A DNA stretch of 64,000 nucleotides from Rhodanobacter panaciterrae (lineage in GTDB: Bacteria > Pseudomonadota > Gammaproteobacteria > Xanthomonadales > Rhodanobacteraceae). Position 1 is the first letter of the stretch. Each line of letters starts with the position of its first letter. The DNA is taken from NCBI RefSeq assembly GCF_014651895.1, contig NZ_BMXT01000001.1, positions 248,001 through 312,000 on the forward strand. The letters run 5' to 3'. Made by a program: the position numbers and the translations under genes. The notes beneath the pieces are model-generated. The model made no database searches and was not told the origin of the DNA. It worked only from the letters and a program-made list of their open reading frames with translations. Positions 45,289 to 53,994 of this stretch are shown one piece after another.

Positions 45289-46239
45289 ATGTCCGATATC
45301 ACCATCCGCCTGATCGCTCCATCCGGTTACCCGTACGACCCCGCTGCGATGACGCGCGGCGTGGCGCGATTGCGCGAAGCAGGCTGTGTCGTGGATGGCC
45401 TGGACGTACTGCAGCGAACCGAACAACGTTTTTCCGGCACCGACGCCGAGCGCGTCGCCGATATCAATGCGCTGGCGACAATGGGGACCTTGCCGGATAT
45501 CGCGCTGGTGACGCGCGGCGGTTATGGCGCCTCGCGCCTGCTGCCTCATCTGGATTACGACGCCTTGCGCGAACGCTTGGCCGATGCGTCCACGCTGCTG
45601 GTGGGGCATAGCGACTTCACCGCGCTGCAGTTGGCGCTGTATGCAAAGACTGGCTTGTACACGTTCAGCGGGCCGCTGCTGGCGGATCTGGGCGCGGAGT
45701 CCTGCAGCGAGTTCACTTGGCAGCATTTCTGGGACACCTTGACCTCACCGGCCTCCACCGCGGCATGGCCAGCCACGACGACCAACGAGATCGATGTGCA
45801 AGGCCCGCTGTGGGGCGGCAATCTCGCCGTACTGTGCAGCCTGCTCGGCACGCCGTATTTCCCGCAGATCGAGGGTGGCATCCTGTTTGTCGAGGATGTC
45901 GGCGAGCCGCCGTTCCGGATCGAACGGTGGCTGTACCAGCTGCACCTTTCCGGTGTGCTTGGCCGGCAGCGGGCGCTGGTGCTGGGCGACTTCAGCCATT
46001 GCCAGCCCAGTGCGCGCGACAATGGCTACGATCTGGCCGCGGCGTTTGCGCAGATTCGCGCGGTGGCCGGCATTCCCGTCGTGGGCGGCATGCCGCACGG
46101 TCATGGCGAGCAGCAACTCACCTTACCGTTCAGCGCGCCGGCGCGGCTGCGTGTGGCGGGCGGCCGCGCACAGCTGGATTTTTCCGGTTATCCGCACCTC
46201 AACCGACCCGCGCCGGCCAGTGCCGTCGAAAACCCGTAA
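45289..46239 (+). CDS. ldcA: LD-carboxypeptidase (peptidase S66)
   Basis: A 316-residue cytoplasmic muramoyltetrapeptide carboxypeptidase of peptidoglycan recycling. The family pattern is seen: IRLIAPSGYPYD, VTRGGYGASRLLPHLDYD with the catalytic-type Ser in YGASR, LLVGHSDFTALQLALY, QGPLWGGNLAVLCSLLGTPYFP, FVEDVGEPPFRIERWL and GMPHGHGEQQLTLP with His. It lies inside the riboflavin block between ribB and ribH, with 79 and 45 bases on either side. Confidence 0.88.
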   Translation: MSDITIRLIAPSGYPYDPAAMTRGVARLREAGCVVDGLDVLQRTEQRFSGTDAERVADINALATMGTLPDIALVTRGGYGASRLLPHLDYDALRERLADASTLLVGHSDFTALQLALYAKTGLYTFSGPLLADLGAESCSEFTWQHFWDTLTSPASTAAWPATTTNEIDVQGPLWGGNLAVLCSLLGTPYFPQIEGGILFVEDVGEPPFRIERWLYQLHLSGVLGRQRALVLGDFSHCQPSARDNGYDLAAAFAQIRAVAGIPVVGGMPHGHGEQQLTLPFSAPARLRVAGGRAQLDFSGYPHLNRPAPASAVENP

Positions 46240-46284
46240 AATAGCCGACCAGCATGGGCTTATCGCCCACAGGAACAGCAACTC

Positions 46285-46746
46285 ATGAAGATCATCGAAG
46301 GCGATTTCGCCACGCCGAAAGGCCGCTTTGCCATCGTCGCCGGCCGTTTCAACGGCTTCGTCGTCGAGCCGCTGGTGGCTGGCGCGCGGGACGCACTGGT
46401 ACGCCATGGCGTGAAGGATGACGCGATCGATCTGATCCGCGTGCCCGGCGCGTGGGAAATCGCGCTGGCCGCGCACAAGCTGGCGAACTCCGGCAAGTAC
46501 GCGGCGGTGATCGCACTGGGTGCAGTGATCCGCGGCTCCACCCCGCATTTCGACTACGTCGCCGGCGAGTGCGCGAAGGGCCTGGCCCAAGCCGCCTACA
46601 GCTCCGGCGTGCCGGTCGCGTTCGGTGTGCTGACCACCGACAGCATCGAGCAGGCGATCGAACGCTCGGGCACCAAGGCCGGCAACAAGGGTGCCGACGC
46701 CGCGATCGCCGCGCTGGAAATGGTCAACCTGTACGGGAAGCTGTGA
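46285..46746 (+). CDS. ribH: 6,7-dimethyl-8-ribityllumazine synthase
   Basis: Condenses the RibB and RibD products to lumazine. A 153-residue subunit with [67 protein letters not shown] and [24 protein letters not shown], the usual substrate loops. The stop overlaps nusB by one base (TGATG). Confidence 0.96.
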   Translation: MKIIEGDFATPKGRFAIVAGRFNGFVVEPLVAGARDALVRHGVKDDAIDLIRVPGAWEIALAAHKLANSGKYAAVIALGAVIRGSTPHFDYVAGECAKGLAQAAYSSGVPVAFGVLTTDSIEQAIERSGTKAGNKGADAAIAALEMVNLYGKL

Positions 46747-47192
46747 TGAGCCAGCACCCGCAGGGTCTCGACATGCAGGCGCGTTCGCGTGCCCGCCGCC
46801 GCGCATTGCAGGCGCTGTACGCGTGGCAGATGAGCGGCAGTCACATGAACGCGGTGATCGACCAGTTCCGGCATGAGCAGGACATGGAAGTGGCCGATCT
46901 CGAGTACTTCGAGGATCTGCTGCATGGCGTGGAAACGAATGTCGCTGCGCTCGACGAAGCCTTGCGTCCGCATATCGACCGCGAAGTCGCGCAGATCGAT
47001 CCGATCGAACGCGCCGCGTTGCGCCTCGCCGCGTACGAGCTGAAGTTTCGCCCGGACGTGCCGTACCGTGTGGTGATCAACGAGGCGATCGAAGTCACCA
47101 AGCGCTTCGGTGCCGATCACGGCCACAGCTACGTCAATGGTGTGCTGGACAAGCTGGCCGGCGAGTTGCGCGCCATCGAAAAGCGCGGCTGA
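46746..47192 (+). CDS. nusB: Transcription antitermination factor NusB
   Basis: A 148-residue all-helical RNA-binding protein acting with NusE in rRNA antitermination. It has the Arg-rich start QARSRARRRALQALYAWQMSG, EYFEDLLHGV, IDPIERAALRLAAYEL and YRVVINEAIEVTKRFGADHGHSYVNGVLDKL. ribH-nusB-thiL is a classic order. The start and stop overlap both neighbours by one base each. Confidence 0.95.
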   Translation: MSQHPQGLDMQARSRARRRALQALYAWQMSGSHMNAVIDQFRHEQDMEVADLEYFEDLLHGVETNVAALDEALRPHIDREVAQIDPIERAALRLAAYELKFRPDVPYRVVINEAIEVTKRFGADHGHSYVNGVLDKLAGELRAIEKRG

Positions 47193-47737
47193 TGGAGCGC
47201 GCCAGGGAAGCGCGGTACGAAGGCGCGGTGCCGGTGCTGGAAACGCCGCGGCTGCGGCTACGTGCGCACCGGATCGAGGATCACGCCGCCCGCACGGCCA
47301 TGTTGTCCGATCCGGAGGTCACCCGTTATCTCGGCGGCCGCCCGCTCACCGGCGAGGAAGTGTGGCGCCGTCTGCTGCAGTTCATCGGCCTGTGGAACCT
47401 GCTGGGCTACGGCTATTGGGCGGTCGAGGAAAAGGACACGGGCCGTTACGTCGGTGACATCGGTTTTGCCGACTTCCATCGCGACATGCAACCCTCGCTG
47501 GCGGGCATGCTGGAGTTCGGCTGGGTGCTTGCGGCTCACTCGCACGGCAAGGGTTATGCGAGCGAAGCGGTTGCCGCCGCCACGGCCTGGGGTGAACAGT
47601 ATTTCGGCACGCTGCGTGCGGTGTGCATTATCTCCCCGGAAAACCTAGCTTCGATTCGCGTGGCGGAGAAAGCCGGCTTCAAGCTGTGGCAGGAAACCAC
47701 CTATCACGATGCTCCCACCCTGGTCTTCAGCCGTTAG
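47192..47737 (+). CDS. GNAT-family N-acetyltransferase, RimJ/RimL type
   Basis: A 181-residue acetyltransferase: LETPRLRLRAHRIEDHAAR at the start, DIGFADFHRD, GMLEFGWVLAAHSHGKGYASEAVAAATAWG with the acetyl-CoA loop (SHGKGYA) and ENLASIRVAEKAGFKLW. This pattern matches enzymes that acetylate ribosomal or other amines; the target is unknown. It is inserted between nusB and thiL, coupled to nusB through TGATG. Confidence 0.85.
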   Translation: MERAREARYEGAVPVLETPRLRLRAHRIEDHAARTAMLSDPEVTRYLGGRPLTGEEVWRRLLQFIGLWNLLGYGYWAVEEKDTGRYVGDIGFADFHRDMQPSLAGMLEFGWVLAAHSHGKGYASEAVAAATAWGEQYFGTLRAVCIISPENLASIRVAEKAGFKLWQETTYHDAPTLVFSR

Positions 47738-47778
47738 TTTCACCGGCAGGGCCTACTCATCCACGCAGGTCGTACGCC

Positions 47779-48747
47779 ATGGAATTCCGACTGATCGAGC
47801 GTATCCGCGAACTCACCGCCCAGCCGCGTGACGATGTACGCATCGGTATCGGCGATGACGCCGCAGTGCTGGCGGTGCCGGCCGGACAGGAATTGGCGGT
47901 CGCGATCGACACGCTGGTCGAAGGAGTGCATTTTCCGCGCGGCACCGCCGCAGCCGATATCGGCTGGAAGGCGCTGGCGGTAAACCTGTCGGACTTGGCG
48001 GCGATGGGCGCGAGCCCGGCCTGGGCGCTGTTGGCGCTGACCTTGCCCGACGCCGATGCCGCCTTCGTCGAAGGTTTTGCCGAAGGTTTTGCGAAGCTGG
48101 CACAATCGCACCGGCTCGCCCTGGTCGGCGGCGACACCACCCGCGGACCCTTGAGCATCAGTGTGGCCGTGCACGGCTTCGTGCCGCCGGGCAAGGCGCT
48201 CATCCGCGCCGGTGCGCGGGTCGGCGATGCGGTGCTGGTCACCGGTACGCTCGGTGATGCCGCCGCCGGTCTGCATGCGTTGCAGCATCCGCTGGACGAT
48301 GGTGATGGTCGCTCCGGTCTGCGCGACTACCTGATCGAGCGGCTCAATCTGCCGACGCCGCGTCTGTCTGCCGGTGCCGCCTTGCGTGGTCAGGCGAGTG
48401 CCTGCATCGATATTTCCGATGGCCTGCTCGCCGATCTGAACCATATCTGCGTTGCCAGCGGTGTCGGCGCCGAGATCGATGCTGCGCTGCTGCCGCGCTC
48501 GTCGGCGCTGATGGCGTTGTACGACGAGGTCAGCGCGCTGCAGTTCGCGCTGAGTGGCGGCGACGATTACGAGCTGTGCTTCAGCGTGCCCGCACAACGC
48601 GTGGCCGACGTGCAGGCGGATCTGTCGCGACTCGGCTGCGGCGTGAGCAAGATCGGTCGCATCGTGGAAGGCACCGGTGTGCGCGTGCGCGGCACCGATG
48701 GCGAGTGGCTGGCAACCGATCGACCGGGCTGGGAGCATTTCGCGTGA
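47779..48747 (+). CDS. thiL: Thiamine-monophosphate kinase
   Basis: Phosphorylates thiamine monophosphate to the active diphosphate. A 322-residue AIRS-superfamily kinase: FRLIERIRELT, IGIGDDAAVL, DTLVEGVHFPRG, NLSDLAAMGASPAWALLALTLP, ALVGGDTTRGP, CIDISDGLLADLNHIC and LSGGDDYELCFSV. ATG at 47779 opens the canonical start MEFRLIERI. It overlaps pgpA by four bases (GTGA). Confidence 0.95.
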   Translation: MEFRLIERIRELTAQPRDDVRIGIGDDAAVLAVPAGQELAVAIDTLVEGVHFPRGTAAADIGWKALAVNLSDLAAMGASPAWALLALTLPDADAAFVEGFAEGFAKLAQSHRLALVGGDTTRGPLSISVAVHGFVPPGKALIRAGARVGDAVLVTGTLGDAAAGLHALQHPLDDGDGRSGLRDYLIERLNLPTPRLSAGAALRGQASACIDISDGLLADLNHICVASGVGAEIDAALLPRSSALMALYDEVSALQFALSGGDDYELCFSVPAQRVADVQADLSRLGCGVSKIGRIVEGTGVRVRGTDGEWLATDRPGWEHFA

Positions 48748-49268
48748 GCGCGAAGAAAACACTGAGTAGGGAACAACGCCGCGCCTTGCTGGCGACGCCA
48801 GCCGGCTGGCTGGCCTGCGGCTTCGGCTCCGGCCTGACGCCGGTAGCGCAGGGCACGTTCGGCTCGCTGGCCGCACTGCTGCCATGGCTGCTGCTGCGCG
48901 AGCTGTCGCTGCCGCTGTATCTGCTCGTGTTGCTGATCGGCTTCGGCGTGGGCGTGTGGGCGTGCAATGTGGCCGGTCGCACGCTGGGCGTGGACGACCA
49001 TCGCAGTCTGGTGTGGGACGAATTCATCGGCCAGTGGATCGCGCTGCTGCCGCTGCTGATTCCCGCGCTGCTGCCGGCCAGCGGATTCGCGTGGTGGATG
49101 CTGCTGGCCGGCTTCGTGCTGTTCCGCCTGTTCGACGTGTGGAAGCCATGGCCGATCAGTTGGCTCGACCGGCGCGTGAAAGGCGGCATGGGCGTGATGA
49201 TCGACGACGTGGTCGCCGGCGTGTTCGCCGCACTCGTGCTGGCGTTGGGATTGCACTTCCTGTCGTAG
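48744..49268 (+). CDS. pgpA: Phosphatidylglycerophosphatase A
   Basis: A 174-residue inner-membrane phosphatase forming phosphatidylglycerol. Conserved parts are FGSGLTPVAQGTFGSLAAL, DDHRSLVWDEFIGQWIAL, FRLFDVWKPWPISWLDRRVKGGMGVMIDDVVAGVFAALVL. It starts with GTG overlapping the thiL stop; thiL-pgpA is a conserved pair. Probably the last gene of the glyA-to-pgpA run, facing the convergent dehydrogenase gene seven bases away. Confidence 0.94.
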   Translation: MSAKKTLSREQRRALLATPAGWLACGFGSGLTPVAQGTFGSLAALLPWLLLRELSLPLYLLVLLIGFGVGVWACNVAGRTLGVDDHRSLVWDEFIGQWIALLPLLIPALLPASGFAWWMLLAGFVLFRLFDVWKPWPISWLDRRVKGGMGVMIDDVVAGVFAALVLALGLHFLS

Positions 49269-49275
49269 CAGCGAC

Positions 49276-50289
49276 TCAGCTACCCGCCTCCAGCACGATC
49301 CGGTAGCGCGCCTTGCCCGCTTCCAAGTGGGCAAGTGCCTCGTTGACCTTGCTCATCGGAAACATCTCCACCTGCGGGCGGATATCGTGGCGGGCGGCGA
49401 AATCCAGCATGCGGGCGATGTCGACCGGTGAGCCGGTGGGTGAGCCGGAGACTTCGCGCTGGCGCCCGATCAGGGAAAATGCCGGTACCGGAATCGGTTC
49501 GAGCACCGCGCCGACCACATGCATGCGCCCTTTGGGTGCGAGCGTGTTGAGCAAGGCGCTCCAGTCCATCGGCACGTTGACGGTCACCAGCAGCAGGTCG
49601 AGCGAGCCGGCGATCGCCTTGATCGCTGCAGCATCGCGGCTGGCGACAACGTGATGCGCGCCGAAGCTGCGCGCTTCATCGGCCTTCGCGGCAGTGGAAG
49701 TGAACGCGGTGACTTCGCAGCCCCAACCGGCAGCGAACTTCACCGCCATGTGGCCAAGCCCGCCAATGCCGACCACGCCCACCCGTGCGGTGGGTTTGAT
49801 GTCGTAGGCGAGGAACGGCTTGAGAACGGTGATGCCACCGCACAACAGCGGGCCGGCACTGGTGAGGTCGATGTCTTCGGGCAGCGGGACTGCCCACGCC
49901 CAATGCGCGCGCACCTTGTCGGCGAAGCCGCCGTGGTGGCCACCGATGGTTGCGACTGATGACGCGCACAGGTTCTGATCGCCGGACAGGCATTGGCAGC
50001 AGTGCATGCAGCTTTCGGCGGTCCAGCCGATGCCGACGCGCTGGCCGATGCTCAGCCCCTTCGCCTGCGCGCCCAGTGCGGTGACACGACCGATCACTTC
50101 GTGACCGGGGATGAACGGGTAGCGCGCGTTGCCCCATTCGTTGTGGATCATCGACAGATCCGAGTGGCAGATGCCGCAGTAGTCCACCGCGACTTCGACT
50201 TCCTCGGCGCCGAGTGCGCCCACGTCGAACGTGGTCAGTGCGAGCGGTTGACCGGCGGCATTGGCGGCCCAGCCTTTGATCGTGGACAT
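49276..50289 (-). CDS. Zinc-dependent alcohol dehydrogenase, YahK/CAD-like
   Basis: A 337-residue medium-chain dehydrogenase. Catalytic zinc ligands are in VDYCGICHSD and the GHE of IPGHEVIG; the structural zinc loop is CMHCCQCLSGDQNLC. The Rossmann motif is GIGGLGHMAVKFAAG. Of the MDR families it most resembles cinnamyl alcohol/aldehyde reductases such as YahK, which reduce a broad range of aldehydes with NADPH. ATG at 50289 with GGAG seven bases upstream was preferred to an upstream start at 50319. The aldo/keto reductase gene is divergent from it. Confidence 0.9.
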   Translation of the reverse strand: MSTIKGWAANAAGQPLALTTFDVGALGAEEVEVAVDYCGICHSDLSMIHNEWGNARYPFIPGHEVIGRVTALGAQAKGLSIGQRVGIGWTAESCMHCCQCLSGDQNLCASSVATIGGHHGGFADKVRAHWAWAVPLPEDIDLTSAGPLLCGGITVLKPFLAYDIKPTARVGVVGIGGLGHMAVKFAAGWGCEVTAFTSTAAKADEARSFGAHHVVASRDAAAIKAIAGSLDLLLVTVNVPMDWSALLNTLAPKGRMHVVGAVLEPIPVPAFSLIGRQREVSGSPTGSPVDIARMLDFAARHDIRPQVEMFPMSKVNEALAHLEAGKARYRIVLEAGS

Positions 50290-50426
50290 GACGGACTCCG
50301 CTGCGAGGGGAAAGCCCAAGACTACGCCGTTGTGCCCATGACGACAGCTGCCTTCAACGCAAGGATTGGACGTGGCAACGCGACTGTTGTCATGCTGACG
50401 GTCTTTCCCGTCATCGGAGCATCCCC

Positions 50427-51401
50427 ATGCTTTACCGTCGCCTTGGCAAATCCGGTCTGCAACTGTCCGCGCTGTCGTTTGGTGCCTGGGTCACCTTCGG
50501 CAAGCAGGTCGGTCGCACGCAGGCGCGCGAGCTGCTGGCGCTGGCGCACGATCGCGGCGTCAACTTCTTCGACAACGCCGAGACCTACAACAACGGCGTG
50601 GCCGAACAGGTGATGGGCGACGTGCTGGCCGATCTGCGCTTTCCGCGCGACAGCTATTGCGTCTCCAGCAAGGTGTTCTTCGGCGCCTACGACAAGCCGC
50701 TGCCGACCCAGCGCGGTCTGTCGCGCAAGCACGTGATGGAGGCCTGCACGCAGGCATTGCAGCGCCTGCGCGTCGACTATCTGGATCTGTATTTCTGTCA
50801 TCGTCCCGATCCGGATACGCCGATCGAGGAAACCGTGGCGGCGATAGATACGCTGATCCGCCAGGGCAAGGTGCTGTACTGGGGCACCAGCGAATGGCCG
50901 GCCGAGGCGATCCACGAGGCGCACCGGATCGCGCGCGAAAACCATTTCTATGCACCGGTGATGGAACAGCCGCAATACAACCTGCTGCATCGCGAACGGG
51001 TGGAAGTGGAGTACGCGCCGCTGTACGAGGCCTATGGCATGGGCACCACGATCTGGTCGCCGTTATCTTCAGGCTTGTTGAGCGGCAAGTACAACGACGG
51101 CGTGCCGGCCGATTCGCGGCTGACCCAACCCGGTTACGAGTGGCTGCGTGAGGGTGTGCTGGGTCATGGCAACGAACGCATCAACAAGGTGCGTGCGCTG
51201 CAGCCGATCGCGGACGAACTGGGCGTGCACTTGGCGCAGCTGGCAATCGCCTGGTGCCTGCTCAATCCGCACGTTTCCACCGTGATGCTGGGCGCCAGCC
51301 GGCGCGAGCAACTGGAGCAGAATCTGGACGCGCTGGAAGTCCTGCCGCGGCTGGACGCGGCGGTCGCGCAGCGCATCCGGCAAGTCATCGAAACGGCTTG
51401 A
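50427..51401 (+). CDS. Aldo/keto reductase, potassium-channel beta-subunit-like
   Basis: A 324-residue TIM-barrel oxidoreductase. The catalytic tetrad is visible: Asp and Tyr in NFFDNAETYNNG, Lys in VSSKVFF, His in YFCHRPD. The C-terminal SPLSSGLLSGKYNDG and MLGASRREQLEQNLDAL match the Kv-beta/YghZ branch. It probably reduces aldehydes with NADPH. Divergent from the zinc alcohol dehydrogenase, with 137 bases between starts, so the two may share regulation. Confidence 0.9.
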   Translation: MLYRRLGKSGLQLSALSFGAWVTFGKQVGRTQARELLALAHDRGVNFFDNAETYNNGVAEQVMGDVLADLRFPRDSYCVSSKVFFGAYDKPLPTQRGLSRKHVMEACTQALQRLRVDYLDLYFCHRPDPDTPIEETVAAIDTLIRQGKVLYWGTSEWPAEAIHEAHRIARENHFYAPVMEQPQYNLLHRERVEVEYAPLYEAYGMGTTIWSPLSSGLLSGKYNDGVPADSRLTQPGYEWLREGVLGHGNERINKVRALQPIADELGVHLAQLAIAWCLLNPHVSTVMLGASRREQLEQNLDALEVLPRLDAAVAQRIRQVIETA

Positions 51402-51429
51402 GTGCGGCAGCGATTTCGCGCAGGGCAAC

Positions 51430-51457
51430 TTGACAGTCAAATAAGAATCATTATCAT
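51430..51457 (+). promoter_or_regulatory. Promoter of hemP with an overlapping Fur box
   Basis: -35 TTGACA (51430-51435), 16-base spacer, -10 TATCAT (51452-51457). Bases 51437-51455, TCAAATAAGAATCATTATC, match the 19-base Fur consensus at 14 positions and cover the spacer and part of the -10, so iron-loaded Fur should block the promoter. Confidence 0.8.
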
Positions 51458-51490
51458 TTGATTCGTCACTGACTCCCTGTGGGAATTCCG

Positions 51491-51694
51491 ATGTCGCTGC
51501 CTGTCCTTTCCCTGTGCAAGCCGTCGTTGTCGCGATCGGTACAACTGGCGTCGTCAACGTCCGCTGTCGCAGCGACACGGCATATCTCCAGTCAATCGTT
51601 GCTGGATGGCGCCCGTGAGTTGGTGATCCAGCATCAGGGCAGCGAATACCACCTGCGCCTGACCCGCAACGACAAGTTGATCCTGACCAAATAA
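51491..51694 (+). CDS. hemP: Hemin uptake protein HemP
   Basis: A 67-residue protein; the C-terminal half ISSQSLLDGARELVIQHQGSEYHLRLTRNDKLILTK is the HemP signature (SxxLLxGxxELxIxHxGxxYxLRxTRxGKLILTK). ATG at 51491 has GGGA upstream; a GTG at 51479 is less likely. It is iron-regulated through the Fur box just upstream and is normally linked to heme uptake; no TonB heme receptor is in the window. Confidence 0.88.
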   Translation: MSLPVLSLCKPSLSRSVQLASSTSAVAATRHISSQSLLDGARELVIQHQGSEYHLRLTRNDKLILTK

Positions 51695-51702
51695 GCACCG
51701 TC

Positions 51703-51722
51703 GCCCGGCGCGTTCGCCGGGC
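51703..51722 (+). terminator. Hairpin after hemP
   Basis: GCCCGGCG-cgtt-CGCCGGGC, a perfect 8-bp stem nine bases after the hemP stop. T-rich sequence comes only ten bases later, so it may attenuate rather than end transcription. Confidence 0.55.
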
Positions 51723-51797
51723 CGACTCGCGTTTTCCCTGCCTTCGCCAGTGCGTTCCGCGAGAACGCCAGCCCGGCTGTTCTGTCGGAGGTCAGTG

Positions 51798-52379
51798 ATG
51801 TTCGCTCCATGGGTCCAGCGTTTGCGGGAACTCCGTCTGAATGCCGCCGTCAGCGCGATGAGCAGACGATATCTGCGCATGACACCAGTATCGCTGGCCG
51901 AAGGTTTGCCGTCGCTGGGCAATGTGCTCTACATGCCGATGCGATTCGACATATCGACAAGCTGGGAGATGCCGCGCGGCCTGCTGGTTGAGTCGATACG
52001 GCTGGCGCCGCTGATGCAGGTCCGTTCGTTGCGGGTCGCCAGCACGATCACGGTCGAAGGGCCGCGCGAGTGGATCGAATGTGTGGATCGCGATGGCCGC
52101 GCATGCGCACGGCTGCATCTGCTGCCGGATACCGATTATCTGGCCTGGGATGCATTGCTGGCCGGTGGCGAACCGATGCCTATTGCAAAACTGCCAAGCG
52201 GGTCGCCGGATGCCCGCCCGGCCAGTGCGCAACTGCTGCGTTTCCATACACATCGGTTGGCTGGGCTGGACGTTCTCGGCGGCGAGATCGCTACGCAGGT
52301 ATCGTCGATGAGCAGGCATCTGGCGGCCTGTATCGCACGGACCGAGGCCGTTCCATGGCGGTTCCCGGCCGGCGGCTGA
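51798..52379 (+). CDS. Hypothetical protein downstream of hemP
   Basis: A 193-residue protein of no family I recognise. ATG at 51798 is fixed by GGAGG seven bases upstream. There is no signal peptide or membrane helix. The sequence has a basic N-terminus (RLRELRLNAAVSAMSRRYLRM) and a mixed domain with LLVESIRLAPLMQVRSLRVASTITVEGPREWIECVDRDGRACARLHLLPDTDYLAWDALL. The position 103 bases after hemP, beyond a hairpin, suggests iron-regulated coexpression and a heme-related role; that is inference only. Confidence 0.6.
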   Translation: MFAPWVQRLRELRLNAAVSAMSRRYLRMTPVSLAEGLPSLGNVLYMPMRFDISTSWEMPRGLLVESIRLAPLMQVRSLRVASTITVEGPREWIECVDRDGRACARLHLLPDTDYLAWDALLAGGEPMPIAKLPSGSPDARPASAQLLRFHTHRLAGLDVLGGEIATQVSSMSRHLAACIARTEAVPWRFPAGG

Positions 52380-52416
52380 GTCGTTGTGACCGCTGTTCGT
52401 CCGGCTGTCCGTAGAT

Positions 52417-52466
52417 TGTCCGCGGACACCTGGTTCCTTCGTTTGGGGAATTTCAAGTCGTTGAAA
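52417..52466 (+). promoter_or_regulatory. Candidate activator sites upstream of the sigma-54 promoter
   Basis: A perfect 12-base palindrome TGTCCGCGGACA (52417-52428) lies 66 bases before the -24 element, and TTTCAA-gtcg-TTGAAA (52451-52466) lies 28 bases before it. TGTCCG-type half sites recur at 52406 and 52532. Positions suit enhancer-binding protein and IHF-like contacts. Confidence 0.45.
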
Positions 52467-52494
52467 TAGAAGGATTCATCTGATCATTTCCGCG

Positions 52495-52510
52495 TGGCAC
52501 GCGGATTGCA
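52495..52510 (+). promoter_or_regulatory. Sigma-54 (-24/-12) promoter
   Basis: TGGCACG-cgga-TTGCA matches TGGCACG-RNNN-TTGCW at every fixed base, missing only the R, with exact spacing. Transcription should start near 52521, about 30 bases before the adaptor ATG at 52552. Confidence 0.8.
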
Positions 52511-52551
52511 AAGATCGTCGTGCAACCGCGCTGTCCGCGGTCAGGAACGAC

Positions 52552-53826
52552 ATGATGATTCGCGACACTTCCGCGCAAGACCGCATGGTCGAAGTCAAAC
52601 CCAACCGCAAGCGCCGGCTGATCCTGATCGGCGGCGGCGTACTCGTGCTCGGCCTGCTGGTGTGGCTGGCGCCGGGCATCGGTCGGCTGTTCTCGGCATC
52701 CGCATCGGTCAGCAGTTCGCGGCTGGCCTTTGCCACCGTCGAGCGCGGTCTGTTCGTGCGCGACATCGCCGCCGAGGGCAAGGTGGTCGCTGCGGTCAGT
52801 CCGACGATGTACGCCACCTACGGCGGCGCGGTGACGCTGCAGGTGCATGCCGGCGACACGGTGAAGAAGGGCCAGGTGCTGGCCATCGTCGACAGCCCGG
52901 AACTGCGCAACAAGCTGGCGCAGGAGCAGTCCAAGGCCGATGCGATGCAGGTCGACTATCTGCAGGCGCAAGTGGATGCACGCAGCAAGCGCAGCGAACT
53001 GCAGAAGGCGCTGGACAACGCGCAGATCGACGAGAAGAGCGCCGAGACCAACCTCGATCGCGAGCAGAAGGCCAGCGCCGCCGGCGCCGCCACCGGGGTG
53101 GAAGTCGACCAGGCCAAGGACGTGCTGGAAAAGGCGCGCATCACGCTGGCGCATGCCAAAGCTGACCTCGGCATCAGTGGGGACAGTCTGAAATTCAATA
53201 TCCAGGCCAAGAAGCTCGCACACGAGAACCAGATGCTGGTGGTGCAGGACCTGCAGCGCCAGGTCGACGACCTCAACGTGAAGTCGCCAGTCGATGGCCA
53301 GGTCGGCCAGTTGTTCATCGCCGAGCGCGCCACCGTGGCGAAGGATGCGCAGCTGCTCAGCGTGATCGACCTGTCCGCGCTGCAGGTGGAGATGCAGGTG
53401 CCGGAAAGCTTCGCGCGTGATCTGGGCATCGGCATGTCCGGCGAGATCAGCGGCAACGGGCATGTATGGAAGGGCCTGGTCAGCGCGATTTCGCCGGAAG
53501 TGGTGAATGGCCAGGTGGCCGCGCGTCTGCGCTTCGATGGTGAGACGCCGAAGCAGCTGCGCCAGAACCAGCGTCTTTCGGTACGCGTGCTGCTGGACAA
53601 GCGCGACAACGTGCTGACCGTGCAGCGCGGCTCGTTCGTCGACGAGTCCGGCGGCAGCTATGCCTACCTGGTGCGCGACGGCATCGCCAGCAAGACCCCG
53701 ATCCGCGTCGGTGCCTCGAGCATCGACAAGGTGGAGATCCTCGATGGCCTGAAGGAAGGCGACCGCATCGTGATTTCCGGCACCGACAGCTTCAAGGGCG
53801 CGGCCCGCGTCGCGATCAGCAACTGA
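52552..53826 (+). CDS. Periplasmic adaptor (HlyD/MFP family) of an ABC efflux system
   Basis: A 424-residue membrane-fusion protein that should bridge inner-membrane permeases to a TolC-type channel. One N-terminal helix (RLILIGGGVLVLGLLVWLAP, about residues 22-41) anchors it. Then comes a lipoyl half (VTLQVHAGDTVKKGQVLAIVDSPELRNKL), a long coiled-coil hairpin (about residues 120-230, LQKALDNAQIDEKSAETNLDREQ), the second lipoyl half (VKSPVDGQVGQLFIAERATVAKDAQLLSVIDLS), a beta-barrel domain and the membrane-proximal end. AGGA precedes the ATG pair at 52552/52555. First gene of the sigma-54-controlled operon. Confidence 0.9.
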   Translation: MMIRDTSAQDRMVEVKPNRKRRLILIGGGVLVLGLLVWLAPGIGRLFSASASVSSSRLAFATVERGLFVRDIAAEGKVVAAVSPTMYATYGGAVTLQVHAGDTVKKGQVLAIVDSPELRNKLAQEQSKADAMQVDYLQAQVDARSKRSELQKALDNAQIDEKSAETNLDREQKASAAGAATGVEVDQAKDVLEKARITLAHAKADLGISGDSLKFNIQAKKLAHENQMLVVQDLQRQVDDLNVKSPVDGQVGQLFIAERATVAKDAQLLSVIDLSALQVEMQVPESFARDLGIGMSGEISGNGHVWKGLVSAISPEVVNGQVAARLRFDGETPKQLRQNQRLSVRVLLDKRDNVLTVQRGSFVDESGGSYAYLVRDGIASKTPIRVGASSIDKVEILDGLKEGDRIVISGTDSFKGAARVAISN

Positions 53827-53835
53827 CCACATTTA

Positions 53836-53962
53836 CTCCCTCCCCTGCGAGCAGGGGAGGGTTGGGCGACCGAAGGGAGTCCTTTAGGTGAGGGGTGAGG
53901 CTCTTGCTCTCAGAGTCAAAACCTCACCCCCTCCCGACCTCCCCCTACGAGTAGGGGGAGGA
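53836..53962. repeat. Nested-hairpin intergenic repeat with one insertion module
   Basis: CCCTCCCCTGC-ga-GCAGGGGAGGG left arm, CTCCCCCTAC-gag-TAGGGGGAG-type right arm, and a 17-base module GCGACCGAAGGGAGTCC (53866-53882) on the left side. It lies inside the operon between adaptor and ATPase genes. Confidence 0.8.
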
Positions 53963-53994
53963 GCAAAAACCACTACCACCACCGAGGAACAACC

